Shown here: piece after piece, positions 54,539 to 63,964 of the stretch | How positions within the stretch are numbered: position 1 is the stretch's first letter | How the letters are laid out: each line of letters starts with the position of its first letter | Assembly (NCBI RefSeq): GCF_003046295.1 | Contig: NZ_PZZN01000003.1 | Location: 744,001-808,000 of the forward strand | Length of the DNA stretch: 64,000 bases | Direction of reading: 5' to 3' | DNA from: Sphingomonas aerolata | GTDB taxonomy: Bacteria > Pseudomonadota > Alphaproteobacteria > Sphingomonadales > Sphingomonadaceae | Program-made: the position numbers and the translations under genes | The notes under the pieces: generated by a model | Told to the model about the DNA's origin: nothing | The model's database searches: none | What the model saw: only the letters and a program-made list of their open reading frames with translations

Positions 54539-55503
54539 CGCACGACGAATCTGCGCCAAAATGGCAGGGCCGGTGGCGACGCCCCTTGCGGATTGCCTTG
54601 GAGATCGCGCTCACCTTCGCCGCGCTGGCGGCGCTCGACTGGTGGCTGACGGGCGAAACCGGCTTCACGCGCGTCCAGCCCAACCCCTATTGGCTGCCGG
54701 TACTGGTGATGGCGCTCGCCTATGGCACCGGCCCCGGCGTCGTCGCCGCCGGAATCGCGTCGGGGCTATGGCTCGCGCATGTCCACGATGACGCGGGCGC
54801 GCGCGACTATCTCGATCATCTGTTCCATCTCTCGCTCCAGCCATTGATGTGGTTCGTCGCCGCCGGAGTCATCGGCGAAGTGACGATCATGCGGACCGCG
54901 CGGCACGATCGGCTGGAAAAGCGCGGCGGGGTTGCGGCGCGGAACCTGGCACGGCTGACCGAGGCGTTTGCCGCGCTGTCTCGGACCAACCGACTGCTTC
55001 AGGTGCAGATCGCGACCGAGGCACATACGGTCGGCCATGCGATCGAGACGGCAGCGCGACTCTGTTCGCAGGACCTGGCTGAACGACGTGGCGCGATCGG
55101 GGAACTGATCGCGCTTGCCGCACGAACCCCCGACTTCACCTGCTACCGCATGACCGGTGACGAGGCCCGCGCATGGATCCGCGGGCCGGTTACCGCGGGA
55201 CGGCGCGACACCCTGCCAGCGACGTTGATGGAGCGGATGGCACGGCCCCACGGGATCCTGCACGTCGCGAAGCGCAGCGATCGTAGCCTGCTCGACGGTA
55301 TCGGCGTCGCCGCGATCGCCCTGCCCGATCGCAAGACCGGCGAGGTCGTCGGGTGCCTCGTCCTTCACACACTGCCGTTCGAGACGCTGAACGCGAGCCG
55401 TACCGCCGAATTGACCGAGATCACCGCCTGGCTGACCCCGCTGCTCGCCGATACGCTGCACGCGACCCAGCGCCCGGTCAGAGCTGCCGGGCTGGTTGCG
55501 TGA
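54535..55503 (+). CDS. PelD-like membrane protein lacking GGDEF
   Basis: A 322-aa protein with about four membrane helices in the first 120 residues (RIALEIALTFAALAALDWWL and others, including PLMWFVAAGVIGEV). A GAF-like domain follows at about 150-315. P. aeruginosa PelD is 455 aa and continues with a degenerate GGDEF carrying the RxxD c-di-GMP site; that part is absent here and the gene closes with an intact overlap to the next one. Assigned by order and topology; sequence alone would be weak. Confidence 0.72.
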   Translation: MTHDESAPKWQGRWRRPLRIALEIALTFAALAALDWWLTGETGFTRVQPNPYWLPVLVMALAYGTGPGVVAAGIASGLWLAHVHDDAGARDYLDHLFHLSLQPLMWFVAAGVIGEVTIMRTARHDRLEKRGGVAARNLARLTEAFAALSRTNRLLQVQIATEAHTVGHAIETAARLCSQDLAERRGAIGELIALAARTPDFTCYRMTGDEARAWIRGPVTAGRRDTLPATLMERMARPHGILHVAKRSDRSLLDGIGVAAIALPDRKTGEVVGCLVLHTLPFETLNASRTAELTEITAWLTPLLADTLHATQRPVRAAGLVA

Positions 55504-56414
55504 TCCGCCGCCTCGCTGCGCTCGCGCTGCTGGAGTTGGTCGTTCTGACGGCATGCTGGCTTGCTGGACTCGCGGCCGGTTGGGCGCTCGTGGCCCATGC
55601 CGTCGCTAGCGGAATTGGGCTCACTTTGTGGCTTCGCAGCGGTGCGGCGGCCGGTTTTGCGGCGGCGATGCTGGGTGTGATGGGCCCGCTTGGCCTGCTT
55701 GTTGCCCTGCCCCTTGCTCGCTTGGTCAGACCTGCCGCACACCGGACCGACGACGAGATGTTCGGCCCTGTTGCCGGGCGTTCCGCACAGCGTGGCGCGC
55801 GTCTCGCGGTGGCCCGCATGCTCGACGGGCGGGTTCATCATGCCACCCCCGATACGCTGAGCTCGCTCGTCACGATCATGCGTCACGGCGCGGTCGCCGA
55901 GCGGCGGCGGGCACTGGAGACCGTGGTGCGGTCGTTCGAGCCCGCGCTGTCGCCGCTCATCGCGCTGGCGCTGACCGACAGCGACCAGACGATCCGCGCG
56001 CTTGCGGCGGCCGCGTCGGCGCGCGTCGCGGAAAATCTGGTGCTCTCCCGTGCACGGCTGTCAGCCCGCGTTGCCGATGGCGGCGATCCGGACGCCGCGA
56101 CGAACTTGGCGCGGCTGCTCGGGGACCACGCGCGTTCGGATGTGCTGCTGTCCGATTCACAGCGCCTCCACCTGCGCGAGGACGCGGTTGCGACGATGGC
56201 CGCTGCGGTATCTGACGGGGCGGACGACCGGCATGCGGACACGCGCGATGCGTTGATGATCGAGGCGTTCTGGGCCGCGGGCGATTATGACGCGATCGAC
56301 TGGATGGCGACCGCGATCCAGGCCTCGGTGGACCGGACCGATGCTCCAACCGGCGCGAACGACCGCGGCGCATCGACGCTGGCAAACTGGTGGCTGACGG
56401 GCGCGGTGGCATGA
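55500..56414 (+). CDS. PelE-like membrane and helical-repeat protein
   Basis: A 304-aa protein with two or three N-terminal membrane helices (LALLELVVLTACWLAGLAAG; AAAMLGVMGPLGLLVALPLA) and a soluble TPR/HEAT-like helical part. Length and position between pelD and pelF match PelE (329 aa). PelE is needed with PelD, PelF and PelG in the synthase complex. The GTG start overlaps the pelD-like stop. Confidence 0.72.
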   Translation: MIRRLAALALLELVVLTACWLAGLAAGWALVAHAVASGIGLTLWLRSGAAAGFAAAMLGVMGPLGLLVALPLARLVRPAAHRTDDEMFGPVAGRSAQRGARLAVARMLDGRVHHATPDTLSSLVTIMRHGAVAERRRALETVVRSFEPALSPLIALALTDSDQTIRALAAAASARVAENLVLSRARLSARVADGGDPDAATNLARLLGDHARSDVLLSDSQRLHLREDAVATMAAAVSDGADDRHADTRDALMIEAFWAAGDYDAIDWMATAIQASVDRTDAPTGANDRGASTLANWWLTGAVA

Positions 56415-57922
56415 TCCCGCTGTCCGCCCTGGCCGAAACGTCCCGGCACGCGTCGCTCGACATGCCGGACGCCGACATCTGCCTGATCGTCGAGGGCGCC
56501 TATCCCTATGTGATCGGCGGCGTATCCGGCTGGCTGCAGGATCTGATCACGCATCTGCCCGACGTCCGGTTCGTGATCGCCGCGATCAAGCCGGGTGCCG
56601 GGCTGCTCGCGTTCCAGCTCGCCCCGCCGCCCAACGTCGTCGCGGTGGTCGAAATCGGCCTGGCGCCCGCGCCGGCGATGCCGCGCTCAATCCCGGATCG
56701 GATCGCGGTGCCGATCGCCGACGCGCTGGTCGCGTTCGTCGCGACCGGTGGCGCGGACCGGCTCGCGACGCTGATCGACGTGATCGGCGGCATCGCGCGA
56801 CCGCTTGCCCCCGGTGACATCCTGTCGCACCCGGCGGTTTTTGCACGGCTCAGGCGCCATTATCAGGCGATGCTGCCCAAGGCCTCGTTCCACCATTATT
56901 TCTGGGCGATGCGCGTGCTGCTCGGCGGGTTGCTCGCGGTCCTGACCGCGCCCCTGCCGCGCGCCAAGGCGTATCACACGATCTCGACTGGCTTCGCAGG
57001 TCTGCTCGCCGCCCGCGCCGCGCGCGAGACGGGGCGCCCGGCGTTCATCACCGAACACGGCATCTATCTGCTCGAACGCCAGATCGAGGTGATGATGGCG
57101 GACTGGATCGGCGATCAGGTCGACACCGGGCTCGAGCTCGAACGCAGCGTGCGCGATCTGCGCGACCTCTGGGTCCGTGCCTTCACCAGCTATGCGACCG
57201 CCTGCTATGACAGCTGCGATCCGATCGTTGCGCTGTACGGCGAGAATACGGCGGTCCAGCGCCGGCTGGGTGCGGCTGCCGACCGGGTCCGAGTCATTCC
57301 CAACGGGATCGATTCGAAGCGGTTCGCCGCACTCCCCGACCAGCGCGATCCGGCACACCCGCTGGTCGCGCTGCTCGGCCGCGTGGTTCCGATCAAGGAC
57401 GTGAAGACGTTCATCCGCGCCGCCGCGATCGTGCATGCCGAACGCCCCGACATCCGCTTCGTCGTGCTCGGCCCCGAGGACGAGGACCCGGAATATGCCG
57501 CGGAATGCTCGCGGCTGGTCGAGGATCTGGGCCTGTCGCCGGTCTTCCACTTCGCCGGGCGCGTGCGGATCGAGGACTGGATGGCAAAGATCGATCTGCT
57601 CGTGCTCACCAGCCTGTCCGAAGCGCAACCGCTGGTGATCCTGGAAGGCGGTGCCTGCGGGATCCCGGTGGTCGCGCCCGATGTCGGCAGTTGCCGCGAG
57701 ATGATCGGAGGACGTGGCGGCGCGGACTCGGGCCATGGCGGTATCATCACCCCGCTGGTCAATCCGGCAGCGACCGCGGCGGGGATCCTCGCGATCGCGG
57801 GCGATCCGGCAATGCGATCGGCAATGGGCGAAACCATGCGCGAACGCGTCCGCCGCGACTATGATCACGACACGATCATCGGGGCCTATGCGAAACTCTA
57901 CGAAACCTTGATCCAGCGGTAG
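56411..57922 (+). CDS. pelF: PelF-like GT4 glycosyltransferase
   Basis: Cytoplasmic glycosyltransferase of 503 aa (P. aeruginosa PelF is 507) that polymerises the sugar, UDP-GalNAc or UDP-GlcNAc in known systems. DICLIVEGAYPYVIGGVSGW near the start and FITEHGIYLLERQIE are PelF hallmarks. The GT-B core has LLGRVVPIKDVKTFIRA and the E-x7-E motif in SEAQPLVILEGG. ATGA overlap with the previous gene. It is the last gene of the plus-strand cluster, 24 bases from the convergent tolC. Confidence 0.92.
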   Translation: MIPLSALAETSRHASLDMPDADICLIVEGAYPYVIGGVSGWLQDLITHLPDVRFVIAAIKPGAGLLAFQLAPPPNVVAVVEIGLAPAPAMPRSIPDRIAVPIADALVAFVATGGADRLATLIDVIGGIARPLAPGDILSHPAVFARLRRHYQAMLPKASFHHYFWAMRVLLGGLLAVLTAPLPRAKAYHTISTGFAGLLAARAARETGRPAFITEHGIYLLERQIEVMMADWIGDQVDTGLELERSVRDLRDLWVRAFTSYATACYDSCDPIVALYGENTAVQRRLGAAADRVRVIPNGIDSKRFAALPDQRDPAHPLVALLGRVVPIKDVKTFIRAAAIVHAERPDIRFVVLGPEDEDPEYAAECSRLVEDLGLSPVFHFAGRVRIEDWMAKIDLLVLTSLSEAQPLVILEGGACGIPVVAPDVGSCREMIGGRGGADSGHGGIITPLVNPAATAAGILAIAGDPAMRSAMGETMRERVRRDYDHDTIIGAYAKLYETLIQR

Positions 57923-57946
57923 CCGACGCGAGTAGGCCGGATCGGA

Positions 57947-59548
57947 TCATCTCCCGCTCGTGACCACCGCATCGCTCAGATCGGCCGCGACCGGACCCGC
58001 AAGTACCGGAACCGCCCCGATCGGCAGCGTCTTGCCGATCGGCCCTGGCAAGGCCTGGACGGCGGCCGGCCTGATCCGCGCGTCGGTGGCGGGCGCGATC
58101 ACGGGTGCAGCCGGGGCGGTGCCAGCGGGCTTCTGCGCACGGTCGATCGGCGCGAGCACCGGATCGAACGGTCTGAATGTCCTGGCCCGCACCACCCGCG
58201 TGTTCTGCGCCGGATCATAGGTCGGGACTGCCTGATCGATCGCCGCCGCCTGCAGTCGCCCCAGCGTCGCCAAAAGTCGCGCCTCGGCGGCATAGGCGCC
58301 ATAGGTCGCGTTGACGAACACGAGTTGCGCGGTCAGCAGGCGCTGTTCCGAATCCAGCACCTCGAAATTCGAGCGAAATCCTTCGGCGAACCCGCGCTGA
58401 ACCCCGGTGAGCGCCGATTCCGCCGCCTCGGTCGCGCGCTGCCCCGCCGCCATCTGTTCACCCCCCGCCACCGCCTGGTTCCAGGCGTTCTGCGCATTGG
58501 CGAGTGCGGTACGCCGCGCCGTCTCGACCTCGAACCCGAGCTGCTGGCGTTCGGCGACCGCGGCGCGGACGCGCGAGCCGATCACGCCGCCGGTCAACAG
58601 CGGCATCGTCACCGTGACCCCGCCGGTCGCCTGTGCACCGGCATCGCGCAGGCGGTAGGAATAGGGGCTTCCATAGCCATAGCTTCCCGACAGCGCGACG
58701 ATCGGCGCACGTTCGGCGCGTTGCGCCGCGATCCGCGCGTCGCCCGCCTTGGTGGCGAGGATCGCCTGCCACAGGCTCGGGCTCTCCTTCTCTACCACGG
58801 CAAACGCGGCATCGAGCGAGCGCGGCAGGCCGGGCAGCGTCGGCGGCACGAGCAACGTCCCCGGATTACGCCCGACGACCGCCGCGAACCGCCCACGGCT
58901 TGCCTGGAGATTGACGGTCGCCTGCGCCAGCTGCGCGCGGATAATCTCGCGCTGCGCCTCGGCCTGTGCGATGTCGGTGCGGGTCAGGTCGCCACCCCGT
59001 TCGCGCGCGATCGCCTGGGTCACCTGTCGCCCATAGGAGTCGAGCGAGCGCTGCTGGATCGCCACCAGCGCCTGGTCACGCCGCACCGACACGAACGCGT
59101 CGACGACTTCGAGCAGAATCGTGTTCTCCGCCTCGCGCAGGCGTTCACGGCCGGCGAGCACGGTCGCCTCGGCCGCCGACACCTGAGCCGCGGTCCGCCC
59201 GCCGTTCAGCAGGATCTGCGACGCGGTCAGCGAGGCCCCGAGGGTCCGCCCCCGCGCCGTATCGAAGTCGCCGAGCAGCCCACGCTGGTCCTGCGACTGA
59301 TATTGCAGCGTCATGTTGATGCCCGCATTCAGCCGGTACGCGGCCCCCGCCTGGACGATCCGCTCGTCGAGCGCGCGAAGCTGGGCGCGCTGTCCCTCCA
59401 GCGAGGGGTTGCTGCGATAGGCATCGGCGATCGCCTGCCCCAGCGTTTCGGGCGCTGCGGTTGCTGCCTCCTGTGCCGTCTGCGCGAGCGCGGGCATGGC
59501 CGGCACCAGCAGCACGGCGACAGCGAGATAGATCCTCTCAGCGTTCAT
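57947..59548 (-). CDS. tolC: TolC-family outer-membrane factor of a type I secretion system
   Basis: Outer-membrane efflux protein of 533 aa. The signal peptide (MNAERIYLAVAVLLVPAMPALA) is followed by two OEP repeats, with the coiled-coil segments near LGQAIADAYRSNPSLEGQRA and AGFAEGFRSNFEVLDSEQ-like motif. The C-terminus has a low-complexity extension of about 80 residues. It overlaps the hlyD gene by 11 bases. It completes the type I export path. Confidence 0.88.
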   Translation of the reverse strand: MNAERIYLAVAVLLVPAMPALAQTAQEAATAAPETLGQAIADAYRSNPSLEGQRAQLRALDERIVQAGAAYRLNAGINMTLQYQSQDQRGLLGDFDTARGRTLGASLTASQILLNGGRTAAQVSAAEATVLAGRERLREAENTILLEVVDAFVSVRRDQALVAIQQRSLDSYGRQVTQAIARERGGDLTRTDIAQAEAQREIIRAQLAQATVNLQASRGRFAAVVGRNPGTLLVPPTLPGLPRSLDAAFAVVEKESPSLWQAILATKAGDARIAAQRAERAPIVALSGSYGYGSPYSYRLRDAGAQATGGVTVTMPLLTGGVIGSRVRAAVAERQQLGFEVETARRTALANAQNAWNQAVAGGEQMAAGQRATEAAESALTGVQRGFAEGFRSNFEVLDSEQRLLTAQLVFVNATYGAYAAEARLLATLGRLQAAAIDQAVPTYDPAQNTRVVRARTFRPFDPVLAPIDRAQKPAGTAPAAPVIAPATDARIRPAAVQALPGPIGKTLPIGAVPVLAGPVAADLSDAVVTSGR

Positions 59549-60911
59549 GGAGCGACCGTGAAAAGGCCTCGGTCAACGGATCGAGAAGATAGTCGAGCGC
59601 AGTCCGCGACCGCAGCTTGACGAGAACAGTGACCGGTACGCCCGCGCGGATCCCCGTGTCGCGACCGCGCACCGCCTCGATCTTGGCGATCTGAGCACGC
59701 GGCACTGTGACCTCCGCACTGAAATAGCTGCGACCGGTCTGCTCGTCGCGAAGCGAATCCGCAGAAACCGTACGAACCGTGCCGAGCAAAATCGGCAGGT
59801 CGCGTTCGTGCAGCGACAGGAACTTCACCTCCGCCTCGCGCCCGGCAAACACCCCGTCGATGTCGCCCGGCGAGAAGTTCGCACGGACCACCAAAGGGGC
59901 GGCGTCGGGAACGATGTCGAGGATCGCCTGCCCCGGCTGGATCACGCCCCCTACGGAGAAGACGCGCAGGCCGACCACGCGGCCCGCCACCGGCGCACGG
60001 ATGATCGTGCGCGCCAGCTGTTCGCGCGCCGCGGCCAGTTTGGGCAAGACCTCGTTCAACTGGAACTGCGTGTCGCGCAGCAACGTCGCGCTTTCCTCGA
60101 CATATTTGCGGCGGGTCTGCACGCCTTCCGCGCGGGTCTGGCCGATCTGTTCGCGCGCCGCCGCCGAGCGTGAGACATAGTCGGCATCGGTCCCTTCGAG
60201 CTGCTGGATCGAGCGTTCGATCGCGCGGACCGTGTTGCGCGACACATAGCCCTGGTCGGCGAGCGACCGCGTGCTGTCGAGCTGTTGGCGAAGCGAGGCG
60301 CGCTGGCGGGCGGTCGCCTGTGCCTGGGCATTGAAGCCGGTCGTCTGCTGCGCGACGGTCGCCTCCTGCTGGCGGAGGACCGCCCCGTTTGCTGCGAGCG
60401 CGGCCGATCGTGCCGAACGCTGTGCAAGCTGGAGCGACTTCGCCCGCTCGACGAGACGAAGGTCGTCGCCCTGTGCGGACGCGAAATCCGCGGGCCAGAC
60501 GACCGCGCCGCCGCGAACATCCGCTTCGAGCCGGGCCCGTTGCGCCTGGAGGTCGATGACGCTGGCGGCCAGCGCACGCTCGGCTGCCGTGACCTCGGCG
60601 CCTTCGAGCCGGAACAGGACGTCGCCCGCACGGACGTGCTGGCCGTCGCGCACCGCCATCGCCGCGACGATCCCGCCCTCGCGGTGCTGGACGGTCTGGC
60701 GATTGCCCGCGACGACCACCTGCCCCTCGCCCGCCGCCGCCGCATCGAGCCGCGCGAACGCCGCCCAGCCCAGCCCCACGACGAAGAACAGGATCGCGAC
60801 CAGCCCGCCGACAAGAATCGCATGCCGCGGGGAGTCGTCGAGGCGGAGGCGATCCGCGAGGCTTGCGCCACCGGCGGCGGGGACCGGGCTGGCCAGTTCG
60901 GCGGGAATCAT
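59538..60911 (-). CDS. hlyD: HlyD-family membrane fusion protein
   Basis: Periplasmic adaptor of 457 aa (PrtE/HlyD). One N-terminal membrane helix (ILVGGLVAILFFVVGLGWAA) is followed by the lipoyl half-motif QTVQHREGGIVAAMAVRDGQ, a long coiled coil (about 120-300) and the second lipoyl and barrel portion ending near the C-terminal RTALDYLLDPLTEAF. Overlaps both neighbours, so expressed as one unit with the ABC exporter. Confidence 0.9.
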   Translation of the reverse strand: MIPAELASPVPAAGGASLADRLRLDDSPRHAILVGGLVAILFFVVGLGWAAFARLDAAAAGEGQVVVAGNRQTVQHREGGIVAAMAVRDGQHVRAGDVLFRLEGAEVTAAERALAASVIDLQAQRARLEADVRGGAVVWPADFASAQGDDLRLVERAKSLQLAQRSARSAALAANGAVLRQQEATVAQQTTGFNAQAQATARQRASLRQQLDSTRSLADQGYVSRNTVRAIERSIQQLEGTDADYVSRSAAAREQIGQTRAEGVQTRRKYVEESATLLRDTQFQLNEVLPKLAAAREQLARTIIRAPVAGRVVGLRVFSVGGVIQPGQAILDIVPDAAPLVVRANFSPGDIDGVFAGREAEVKFLSLHERDLPILLGTVRTVSADSLRDEQTGRSYFSAEVTVPRAQIAKIEAVRGRDTGIRAGVPVTVLVKLRSRTALDYLLDPLTEAFSRSLHER

Positions 60912-62665
60912 CGGGCGCCTCCGGTTGCGGCGACGGGTCCCGCGCTGGGCGGGCGCAACACCTTGGTGCGGTCGTCGAACAGCTGGATCGTGCCGTTGCG
61001 CAGCACCATGATCTTGTCGACCGCCTGCAGAAGCCCGGTCCGATGCGTCGACACGATCACCGTCGCGCCACGCGCGCGGAGGGTCGAGAGCGTCGTCACC
61101 AGCCGCGCTTCTCCATCGCTGTCGAGATGCGCGTTGGGCTCGTCGAGGAACAGGATCGTCGGCGTACCGAACAGCGCGCGCGCCAGCGCGACCGACTGGT
61201 TCTGCCCCGCCGACAGCCCCGACCCGTCCGCCATGCTCAGCATCGTCGCATAGCCATTGGGCAGGCCGAGGATCACCTCATGCGCACCCGCCGCCTGTGC
61301 CGCCTCGACCACCGCGGCGTCGAGCTGCTCGCTCTCGCCCGCCAGCACCGACTGGAACCGTGAGATGTTGGTGTGCACCGTGGTCGGGAACAGCGACGGG
61401 GATTGCGGCATGTAGCCGACGTACCGGCCGAGCTGTTCGCGGTTCCAGTCCGCGAGACTCGCATCGTCGATCCGCACCTCGCCCGCGTCCGGCGACAGCG
61501 CACCCGACAATACGCGCAGCAACGTCGACTTGCCCGCACCGCTCGGGCCGACCAGCGCGACGATCTCGCCGGGCGCGACCGCGAAACTTATGTCCGACAA
61601 AAGCGCGCGATCGCTGCCTTCCGCGCGCACCGTGATACCGCGGACGTCGATCCGGCCGGTCGGCACGGGCAGCGTCGTCGCGTAGATCGCGGGCCCCGGC
61701 ATCCGGCAGAACGCATCGAGATCCCGATAGCCGTTCCGCGCCGCGGCGAGCGGCTTCATCGCCCCGAGGATCTGCTCGACGGGCTGGAGCGCCCGCCCCA
61801 GCAACAGCGACGCCGCGAAGATGGCGCCGCCCGAAATATCCTGCCGGATCGCCAGCAGCGCGCCGAGCGCGAGCGCGAGGGACTGGAGCAGCAGGCGAAG
61901 GAACTTGGTGATCGCGAGAAACTGCCCCGAGGTCCCGGCGAGCGCGGCCTGACGGCGAACGAGATCGGCGCGCTCGAGCAGATGCCGGGTGATCAGCGCG
62001 TTGCGCATCCCCATCACCCGCGCGACCTCCGACCCATGGATCGACACATCCTGTTCGCGCGTCGCGAGAACCGCGCGGGCCTGCGTGTCGCGCGCGGCCC
62101 CCGCGGTCACGCGGTCGCTGAGGATCGCGATCCCCCCGAGCAGCAGCGCGCTCACGAGCGCCAGCACGCCGATCCAGACATGGAGCAGGAACGCGATGCC
62201 GATATAGATCGGCGCCCATGGCGCATCGAACAGCGCGATGATCGTCGGCCCGGTCAGGGTCCCGCGCACCGTGTCGAAATCGCGCATCGCCTGGCTGCGC
62301 TGGCCGGTCGTCGCGGCATCGGTGCCGAGGATCCGCAGCAGGATCCCCGGTGCCGCCTGACGCTCCAGCCGCATGCTGGCGCGCAACAGCAACCGCATGC
62401 GCACCGCGTCGAGGATCGCGAACACGACCAGCGCCAGCACGAGGATCAGCGTCAGCAGCAGCAACGTCGTCCCGCCCCGCGTGGGCACGACCCGGTCATA
62501 CACCTGCAGCATGAAGATCGACGGCACGAGGTAGAGGATGTTCACGAGGCCGGAGAACAGACCGGCGAAGACCAGATGCCTTCGACACCCAAGGACGGCA
62601 CGCGCCAGTGCATTATGCCCATGGTCGGATGGTGCCGTCAGGGGCGCTGGGGAGGACGTCGGCAT
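60908..62665 (-). CDS. Type I secretion ABC exporter (PrtD-type)
   Basis: Half-transporter of 585 aa with an N-terminal membrane domain of about six helices (MLQVYDRVVPTRGG block typical of PrtD) and a nucleotide-binding domain from about residue 335. Walker A is GPSGAGKST, the signature is LSAGQ where LSGGQ is usual, Walker B is ILFLDEPNAHLD and the switch His is in VSTHR. No C39 or CLD domain. It is first in the minus-strand operon and probably exports RTX substrates, the nearest candidate being the RTX deacetylase. Confidence 0.9.
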   Translation of the reverse strand: MPTSSPAPLTAPSDHGHNALARAVLGCRRHLVFAGLFSGLVNILYLVPSIFMLQVYDRVVPTRGGTTLLLLTLILVLALVVFAILDAVRMRLLLRASMRLERQAAPGILLRILGTDAATTGQRSQAMRDFDTVRGTLTGPTIIALFDAPWAPIYIGIAFLLHVWIGVLALVSALLLGGIAILSDRVTAGAARDTQARAVLATREQDVSIHGSEVARVMGMRNALITRHLLERADLVRRQAALAGTSGQFLAITKFLRLLLQSLALALGALLAIRQDISGGAIFAASLLLGRALQPVEQILGAMKPLAAARNGYRDLDAFCRMPGPAIYATTLPVPTGRIDVRGITVRAEGSDRALLSDISFAVAPGEIVALVGPSGAGKSTLLRVLSGALSPDAGEVRIDDASLADWNREQLGRYVGYMPQSPSLFPTTVHTNISRFQSVLAGESEQLDAAVVEAAQAAGAHEVILGLPNGYATMLSMADGSGLSAGQNQSVALARALFGTPTILFLDEPNAHLDSDGEARLVTTLSTLRARGATVIVSTHRTGLLQAVDKIMVLRNGTIQLFDDRTKVLRPPSAGPVAATGGAR

Positions 62666-62914
62666 CGCGTCGTCTTAGCCACGAAGTTTAAACGAACGGT
62701 TTCTCAGGCGCTCCCCAAGGCCGATCTGCCGCTCGACGATCTCTGTCTTAACGCGCGTGCGGGTTCGCTCCGTGTGACGCACAGCGTCTGGCCCGGGGCC
62801 TTCGCGACCCAATCCCGACATCCGTTCCTGTGGTCATCCTGCGTGTCGCAGGTGTAGTGGTGCCGGGCGCGCCGCTACAGCGTGCAGACATCCACCGAGA
62901 GATTATACAGCGAC
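62666..62914. promoter_or_regulatory. Divergent region between the T1SS operon and the HNH-like gene
   Basis: The 249-base gap should carry the T1SS promoter. An AT-rich spot (GAAGTTTAAACGAACGG around 62684-62700) is the best candidate. No operator is evident. Confidence 0.35.
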
Positions 62915-63256
62915 ATGGCCCGCAAACATTCGAAACACGCCCCGTATGAGGAGCCCGATCGCGAAGACGAGGAAGGTCCGGCACCGGTCGCGCCGTGCTG
63001 GCTCTGCGGCCGCGCGCTCGGCAAGACCATCGTCTGGCATCATCCCGTGCCCAAGAGCCGCGGCGGTCGCGATGTCGTGCCGATGCATCCGATCTGCCAG
63101 CAGACCCTGATGGCGAACTTCACCAATTCCGAACTGCAACGCCACGGCATGAATGTCGACGCGCTGCTGGCCGATCCCACGGTCCGCAAATTCGTGGATT
63201 GGGTCGCAAAGAAGGATCCTGATTTCACCGCGACGACGACAAAGAAGCAACGCTGA
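62915..63256 (+). CDS. Small HNH-endonuclease-like protein
   Basis: A 113-aa protein. A charged N-terminus is followed by CWLCGRALG, the WHHPVPKSRGG motif and MHPICQQTL, a zinc-bound beta-beta-alpha (HNH) pattern. The C-terminus is basic. An ATG at 62915 (MARKHSK) is chosen over an upstream one at 62882. Stand-alone HNH proteins of this size are common in Sphingomonadales; no methylase is adjacent, so a restriction role is not supported. Confidence 0.7.
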   Translation: MARKHSKHAPYEEPDREDEEGPAPVAPCWLCGRALGKTIVWHHPVPKSRGGRDVVPMHPICQQTLMANFTNSELQRHGMNVDALLADPTVRKFVDWVAKKDPDFTATTTKKQR

Positions 63257-63442
63257 CGAGCTACGGCTCGTGGAGCGACCCAGAAAACGGTGTTCACGGC
63301 TTCTAAAACACTGCGCGATCGCCTGCATCGATATAGATTTCGAGTGCCGTGAGATTGACCACGTCAAATACCGACCAGCGGGACTCATTGACGTAACAGA
63401 CCCTGCTATTAAAAACCGGTCATGGCTATGGAGGGGGAGCGA

Positions 63443-63964
63443 GTGTCCGGCCTTGGCGAAAGGACAACGATCCTTCGCACGCTGGTCGAGACCTATACCC
63501 GGCCGCTGAGCCGGTACTTCACGCGGCGTGTGTCCGCGCCGCACGACGTCCCCGACCTGATCCAGGAGGTTTTCCTGAGGCTAAGTCGGCTGGAGGACCC
63601 GAACGGCATTCGCCAGCATGACAGCTTCATCTTCGTCACTGCGGCCAATGTCCTGAAGGATCAGGCCCGGCGCAATCAGGCGCGGGGCGCGGGATTGTCG
63701 GATCCGATCGACGATCATTCGCTTGAAGGTTCGGATTTCGCGCCCGACCGCGTCTTGGCGAGTAAGTACATCGCGGACGCGTTGCGGCGTGCGCTTGCCG
63801 AACTGCCCGAACGGACACGTGACGTGTTCGTGCTCAGGATGCTGGAGGGATTGAAGATGGCCGATGTCGCGCATGCCATGGCGATCTCGACGCGCGCCGC
63901 CGAGAAGCACCAGGCGCGCGCGCTCGCGCATGTCGCGGAACGCCTGAAGGACTGGCGTCGGTGA
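63443..63964 (+). CDS. ECF sigma factor (FecI-like)
   Basis: Extracytoplasmic-function sigma factor of about 173 aa. Region 2 has LSRYFTRRVSAPHDVPDLIQ and VFLRLSR; region 4 has LAELPERTRDVFVLRMLEG and a helix-turn-helix (KMADVAHAMAISTRAAEKHQ). I use GTG 63443, which follows GGGGGAG; ATG codons at 63422 and 63428 are in frame with no ribosome site, so the start is uncertain. The stop overlaps a FecR-like start, and the pair would control a TonB receptor beyond the right edge. Confidence 0.85.
   Translation: MSGLGERTTILRTLVETYTRPLSRYFTRRVSAPHDVPDLIQEVFLRLSRLEDPNGIRQHDSFIFVTAANVLKDQARRNQARGAGLSDPIDDHSLEGSDFAPDRVLASKYIADALRRALAELPERTRDVFVLRMLEGLKMADVAHAMAISTRAAEKHQARALAHVAERLKDWRR

Noticed and set aside
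49061-57922. Search for a pelC lipoprotein gene within the cluster
   Set aside because: No small lipoprotein with a lipobox was found on either strand; the genes overlap with no room for it.
63388-63412. Sigma-70 promoter TTGACG with TATTAA before the ECF gene
   Set aside because: Spacer is only 13 bases, too short for a standard promoter.
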